In this document: positions 59,152-64,000 of the stretch, in pieces | How positions within the stretch are numbered: position 1 is the first letter of the stretch | How the letters are laid out: every line of letters begins with the position of its first letter | Assembly (NCBI GenBank): GCA_036583965.1 | Contig: JAZBQD010000013.1 | Location: 1,962,144-2,026,143 of the forward strand | Source of the DNA: Prunella strophiata | Taxonomy: Eukaryota > Chordata > Aves > Passeriformes > Prunellidae | Reading direction: 5' to 3' | Length of the DNA: 64,000 bases | Made by a program: the position numbers and the translations under genes | Notes under the pieces: model-generated | What the model saw: the letters and a program-made list of their open reading frames with translations, nothing else | The model's database searches: none | What the model was told of the DNA's origin: nothing

Positions 59152-59271
59152 ATGTCCGAGCCCGCTCCGCCGGCCGGCATGGCCCGCCCGCCGCTGCCCG
59201 CCGCTGCCGCCTTGCTGGCCGCCGCTCTGCTGCACTGCGCGCCCGCCGCGCCCGCCCGCCGCCACAAGCCG
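59152..59271 (+). CDS. First exon of a secreted protein, possibly MMP11
   Basis: Two in-frame ATGs (59152 and 59179). From the second: MARPPLPAAAALLAAALLHC followed by APAAPARRHKP, a classic signal peptide with an Ala/Leu core, ending exactly at a GTGAGTCGG donor in phase 0. In mammals the gene after CHCHD10 in this orientation is MMP11 (stromelysin-3), whose first exon is also mostly a signal peptide, so MMP11 is the best guess. No second exon with its pro-domain or zinc site was recognised in the remaining 4.7 kb, so the identity is unproven. Confidence 0.45.
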
Positions 59272-62200
59272 GTGAGTCGGGACCGCCCGGGCCTCCCTCG
59301 TGCGCCCCGCCGCTCTCCGGGCTGTCCCCAGGGCGGTGTCGCCCCGGCAGATCCTCCGCTGAACGGGACGAGGATCTCCGCCCGTCCCCGGGATGCCGGC
59401 ACGGGCAGCGCTGCCGGAGTCAGCGGCCGCGGGACGGTGCCCCTGCCCCGGCCGTGCCTCCCGCTCCGCCGGCTCCTCCCGGCTCCTCCCGGCTTCTCGG
59501 GGAGCTTTCACAGCCGCGTTCCCGAGGGAAAACGGGGACCGGGACAAGGAGAGCGGCATCCCCCGTGCTTCACAGGCACAGAGCCCTCGCTGCTGCTCGA
59601 ACACCCCCTGCGAGCTGTGCTGGCAGCTCCCAGAAGTTACGGGGAGACGAGAGCGAATCAAAGGCGCAGGCAGGAGAGGAGCAGCAGGGCTCTTTCTTCT
59701 GCACATGCCCGCCCGATCCCAGCACCTGGGACGGAGCTGCGAGCAGCAGGGACTGCGCTGCCGGAGAGCAGCGGCGGCGTGCGGGGCATTTGGGGGACGA
59801 GAGAGGACAGAGAGCTCCTTGTGCTGGGAATGTGTGCGTGTGTAATCAGGGTTATTACAGACATGAGCTTCGCTGCTGTGCCGCGAAATAATAACAGAGC
59901 AAATGCCCAGTAGCAGCCCAAGGGGATTAGTTCAGGTTCTGTCGATGGTTTTATTATCAGCTCTGTCATCTGAGCACTTTCTAACTTGGCTGCTAAATCT
60001 GCTGTGGGCTGGGACTTGGCACAGAGCAGCCTCGGCCCCCAAAGCGCTCGCATTCCTCCAAACGAAATGTCACCGTGCTCGGCCCCGCTCTGCCGCCGGG
60101 GAAGGTGAGGCCGAGCGCTCGGTGGTGGCACCTGCGCTCCGGGAGTGGCGCCGCTCTGCGGGCTTCAGTCCCGTCCGAGGGCAGCGGGGGTGGGCTGGCA
60201 GGGCAGCGGGGGTGGGCTGGTAGGGCAGAGCTCCGCCCGCATGAAGCTGGGGGCTGCTGGTTCCCGTGGGACACGGGCTGGGCTGGCAGGTGCCCCATTG
60301 CTCTGCCCTGGGCAAGCTGCTGCTCCTGGAGGGGCTGCACAGCCCCTGGTCCTGGTCTGGCTGTGGGGTCCTGGGGGAAGGGAGAGCCAGAGCCAGTCTG
60401 GGTTTCACCCTCTGGGCCAGCCCAGCTGCCGTGTCCCCTGTCCATGTCCTTGTGCCAGCGCCCACAGCTGCTGCCTGCAGGGGCTGCAGGGGCTCAGCTG
60501 ACTTGGGCAGTGCCCCTCGAGGTGGGAATTACACCAAGCTGCTGAAGAGCACAGAGTCAATGCAGGGCTCCAGGGGCTGCTCAGAGTCCTGGTCCCATCA
60601 AACCCAGGGCCACACTCCAGAGGGTCCCCCCAGGTGGCAATGTGCCAACAGAGAGGTGATTTCTTCCTCATCCTGGGCTAGTGCTCTGCACTGTGAGTGC
60701 TGATCCTTCCCTCCTGGCTGGCTGCTCCAGCTGATACTCCTGCAGGTCTGTTTTGTTCAGGAATGCCTTGTGTGTTGGACCAGCCACGTGGGGCTCAGGG
60801 CTTCAGGCTGCTGTTTTGACTCAGCCTTTGCAGAGATGGTGGCTGCACTGGCTGGGTTGGAAATGGACAGGTGATCCCCCATCCTTTCCAACAGCAGTTC
60901 TGTCATCCCAAACTGCTGCTCTTTTGGGTTCTCGTCTGCTGTGAAGGCTTCTGAAGGTTGTTCTGCTGCCTCTGAGGTGCAGGCAGTTTCACAGGGTGGA
61001 GGCTGGCAGCAGTGCGGACACAGTGCAGGACAGCTGAGGTGGCACTGCCGGGCTGACAGAGGCCCCGGGCACTCTCTGCCCTCTCTCACAGAGCTGTGCC
61101 TCGCCATCACGTGCTCCATTCCCTGGCTGCTCCGAGCCTGCTGCACAAAGAGATGTTTCCCTCGTGTCTGACAGCAGCTAATTTCCTGTCTGGGCACCTT
61201 TTGCTGTCAGGTGATGAATGAGAAAGGAGCCAAGGGGCTGAGCCGGGGAAAGAGATTCACACTTCAGTGAGACAGAGCTCAGGAGTTCCTCGAGCCGTGC
61301 CAGTCCGTGGGGTGGGCAGGGACAGCCCGGCTGCAGGAGTTTGTGCTGTTTGTGCTCCAATAGCGAGTCACAACGGCAGCAGCTGAGAGGGGAGGGAATC
61401 CAGGGCTGAGATTCATTTTAAAGCCAGGCTATAGGGCAAGCTGCAGTTGTGTCCTTTGAGGCAAACCCTGTAGAGCTCCTTCACTTTTATATTAATGCCT
61501 AAAGAAAGAGAGAGAAAACTGAGAGCAGAATAAAGGCTGGGTCTGGTGTCCACTGTAAAACTTGAGAACAAAAGATCTGCAGTGCAGACACTGAATTCCT
61601 GCCTTGCCTTCGGCTCCCCTGGGAAATCAGAGCATTTGCTGGGGAGGTCTGTCTCCGTGGAGAAGTGGTGGGCACCCTCCCACTGCCAGCATAACCCATC
61701 GGGGGTGCTGCAGCTGCCCCCTGAGCACAGCAGGCTCCCCTCTGAAGCAGGGCACTGCCTTCCCCACAGCCCCTGCCCTGGCTCCTGGGCTCAGGCAGCT
61801 CCTGCACGAAGGGTTTGATTTGCACTCCTTGGTTTGGCTGCTGAAATCCTGCAGCCAGGGCTGGGGTAATTTTAGGCATGTTTATCTTCTGCTCTGGGAG
61901 AGACTCAAGACACAGTGTAAGTAGTTATTCTGCAGTGGGTTTGTTGTGTTTGTGCTTCACACAGCACACACACACACCCCGAGTGTGGCAGGGCTTGGGG
62001 TGCAGCTGGCAAAGAGGAGAGGAGAGGGAGAGGAGCAGTCTGGGGAGGATCCCCTCTCCAGGTTATGTTACACTTGATTCCCCCACACTTGTCCTGCCCT
62101 GGCACCATAACTTTTGGGGCTCTGCAGAAGAAGGGATGCTCTGTGTAGGAGTTGTTTGAAAAGGATTTTTGGTGGAAAGTTGTCCTGCAGAGATGCTGAT

Positions 62201-64000
62201 GAGATCCTATTTTTTTCTACTAAGTAGCTCTTTCCTACTAATCTCAAATATATGGACAGGTAAATAAAGGGTTTGTGGGGTGTTGTTGTACTGGGGATGG
62301 CTCAGCCAAAAGCAAATGGAAGCACAGTACATAGCTGCCCAGCAAAATGAAAAGCAGAGCACTTCAGGGCTTCACTAAAGCCACAGACACGTTTTTAGAT
62401 GTTCACTGAGATCCTGGTGCAGATAGAGGAGTCCCAGCAAGGACAGGCAGGTGACCAGATTTCCTCCTTTTGCTGGATTTGGGCAGGAGAGAGGCACTGG
62501 TAGCTCATGGCTCCCCTCAGCTTGGATGTAACTGCACAATGAACAAAACATCTCAACCCCCTTCCTCCCCTGCCAGGAGTGTGCCACATCCTAGAGCAGT
62601 TTCTTCATTTCAAGGGGAATTCTAGGTCATCAGATTAAGGGCTCTTGAAACCTTTTGCTATGTCAGCATCCTGGGGCTTCTTTGCTCTGCAAGTACTCTT
62701 TCTGGCAAACTGTAGCTTGGGTGACACCAACAGCTTGGTTGTGGTGTTGTTGATGGAATAGTCTCACAAACTGTCACATAATTAAAATGTCTGATAATAA
62801 AAATAGTCCCGCAGTGTTTATTCATTTGCTTTCTCTTGTTACACCAAAGCCTGGTTCTTCTCATTCTGTCTGTGGCCATAAACATTTGCAGTCCATAATG
62901 TTTCATGTTCCACGTTGCTTAGGAAAAATAAACATTTTCCTTTTTTCATTGCCAACAACAACCAGCACCAAGTAATCCGGAAACAAAGTGTCAGGGCCTG
63001 GGAGGCAGAGCTGGATGGTGCCATGGGCTGTGGGAAGTGAGTGGAGAGGAAAATCCAGCAGTGTGTGCAGGGCCAGGCACTGCAGCAGCTCCTGTCTGGA
63101 GCCTTGGTGCCCTCCCTGTCTGCAGCATGGAGGAGTCCTGGAGCAGAAGAGTTTTGTGTGAGCAAGGAATTCAGGGAGGGCTTGGGAGAGCTTGTCCTGG
63201 GGAGGCAGGGTCAGTGAATCTGCTGGCTTTGCCTGGGCAGTGTTTCCACCAACAGTGCCTTGAGCAGGAGCACGTTTAGCTCAGGGTTAGACCACACCAC
63301 AATCATGTTCCTGCCATGAAATTCCACCTGCAGCATCAGCACCTTCCCAGCCCAGGCTGCTCCTGGAGCACAGCCTGAGCAGAATGGAGCTGGTTCCAGT
63401 TTTACCATTAGCCATCAGCTGTAGCTGCACTTTCAGATCCACCTCCCCTGCCAATCCATGCTGGGCTGAGAGGCAGGCTGCACAAAAAGCCATCTGTGCA
63501 TCAGGAGAGCAATGCTGCTCTCAGGCAGGAACATTGCTGTTCAGGGGGTGCAGGGCCCTTGGGGGGCATGGCCACCCCACAGTGCACAAAAATGGGGTGA
63601 GGACTGCAAGAGAGAGCATCTCTGCTGTCCTTCCCTGCTGAGATCAGGGCAGGAGTGCTCTGAGGTGCAGGCTGGTAGGGAGGAGGGGGATGGTGCTGCC
63701 AGCCAGGGGCAGCAAACACCTCTGAGTAACAAAAGGAGGAAGCAGAAACAAGCACTGGAAAAGCAGGAGCAGAAGGGACAGGGAAATGGAGACAAAGTCC
63801 ATGAGCTCATTCCCCAAGTGAAGAGGAAACAGCCCCAGTGACAGGGAAAGCACCAGCACTGGTGGATTCAGGCTGTAACTTGTCCAGTGCCTCCTGTCTG
63901 ACAGGGAGAGGGGTCTCCTTTCATGTCCCTGCCACAGGAGCAGCCAGGAGCCCAGGGGAGCAGGTACACAAAGAGGACCCAAGTTGAAGTTCAGGCAGGC
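59272..64000 (+). other. Probable intron 1 of the gene starting at 59152
   Basis: GC-rich for the first 200 bases, then mixed. Nothing matching metalloproteinase pro-domain or catalytic exons (PRCGVPD or HExxH) was found. Open frames here lack recognisable domains. Confidence 0.4.

Overview
The window is vertebrate nuclear DNA, almost certainly from a bird and probably a songbird. The evidence is small GT-AG exons with avian-like protein sequences, CR1 LINE 3' ends, and avian-type retroviral LTRs. The gene order joins a block matching human 12q24 (RNFT2-SPRING1) to one matching human 22q11 (VPREB3-C22orf15-CHCHD10, perhaps MMP11); in chicken these two human regions lie together on chromosome 15. 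No bacterial-style operons, CRISPR arrays or prophage are present, and nearly all long open frames are shadows of introns or tandem repeats.

Layout. 1-17.4 kb: minus-strand RNFT2 (a RING-type ER membrane ubiquitin ligase). Five coding exons are readable; the 3' exons with the RING domain lie beyond the left edge and the first exon is uncertain. Its introns hold CR1 pieces, two LTRs and a 67-bp minisatellite. 17.8-18.8 kb: AT-rich minisatellite. 18.8-24.2 kb: complete plus-strand SPRING1 (C12orf49) in five coding exons, 205 aa, head-to-head with RNFT2. 24.3-30.3 kb and 32.1-37.4 kb: two tandem, collinear, roughly 98-99% identical copies of a 5.3-6.1 kb unit carrying LTR sequence, VPREB3 (minus) and C22orf15 (plus). 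Copy 1 is damaged in both genes (frameshifted VPREB3, C22orf15 without its last exon); copy 2 is intact in both. Between the copies lies a mosaic of copied LTR and copied SPRING1 3'UTR, followed by 1,354 consecutive T. 39.1-40.25 kb: CHCHD10 (minus, twin CX9C mitochondrial protein), three coding exons. 40.3-46.5 kb: more than 6 kb of tandem DNA next to CHCHD10, made of about 2.6 kb of perfect 5-bp repeat followed by about 3.6 kb of a GATCGATC satellite. 46.5-59.1 kb: no recognised gene; one orphan exon-like segment, a polyadenylation-like end, several minisatellites and a perfect 1.5-kb 12-bp array. 59.15 kb: a TATA-driven first exon encoding a signal peptide, which by synteny could be MMP11; the remainder to 64 kb appears intronic.

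The genes do not form a pathway. SPRING1 acts in Golgi control of SREBP, RNFT2 in ER ubiquitination, VPREB3 in early B-cell immunoglobulin assembly, CHCHD10 in mitochondrial cristae; C22orf15 has no known function. The notable content is structural: a recent complex tandem duplication, three very large, nearly uninterrupted tandem arrays within 16 kb, and an extreme homopolymer, any of which may be real or an assembly effect.
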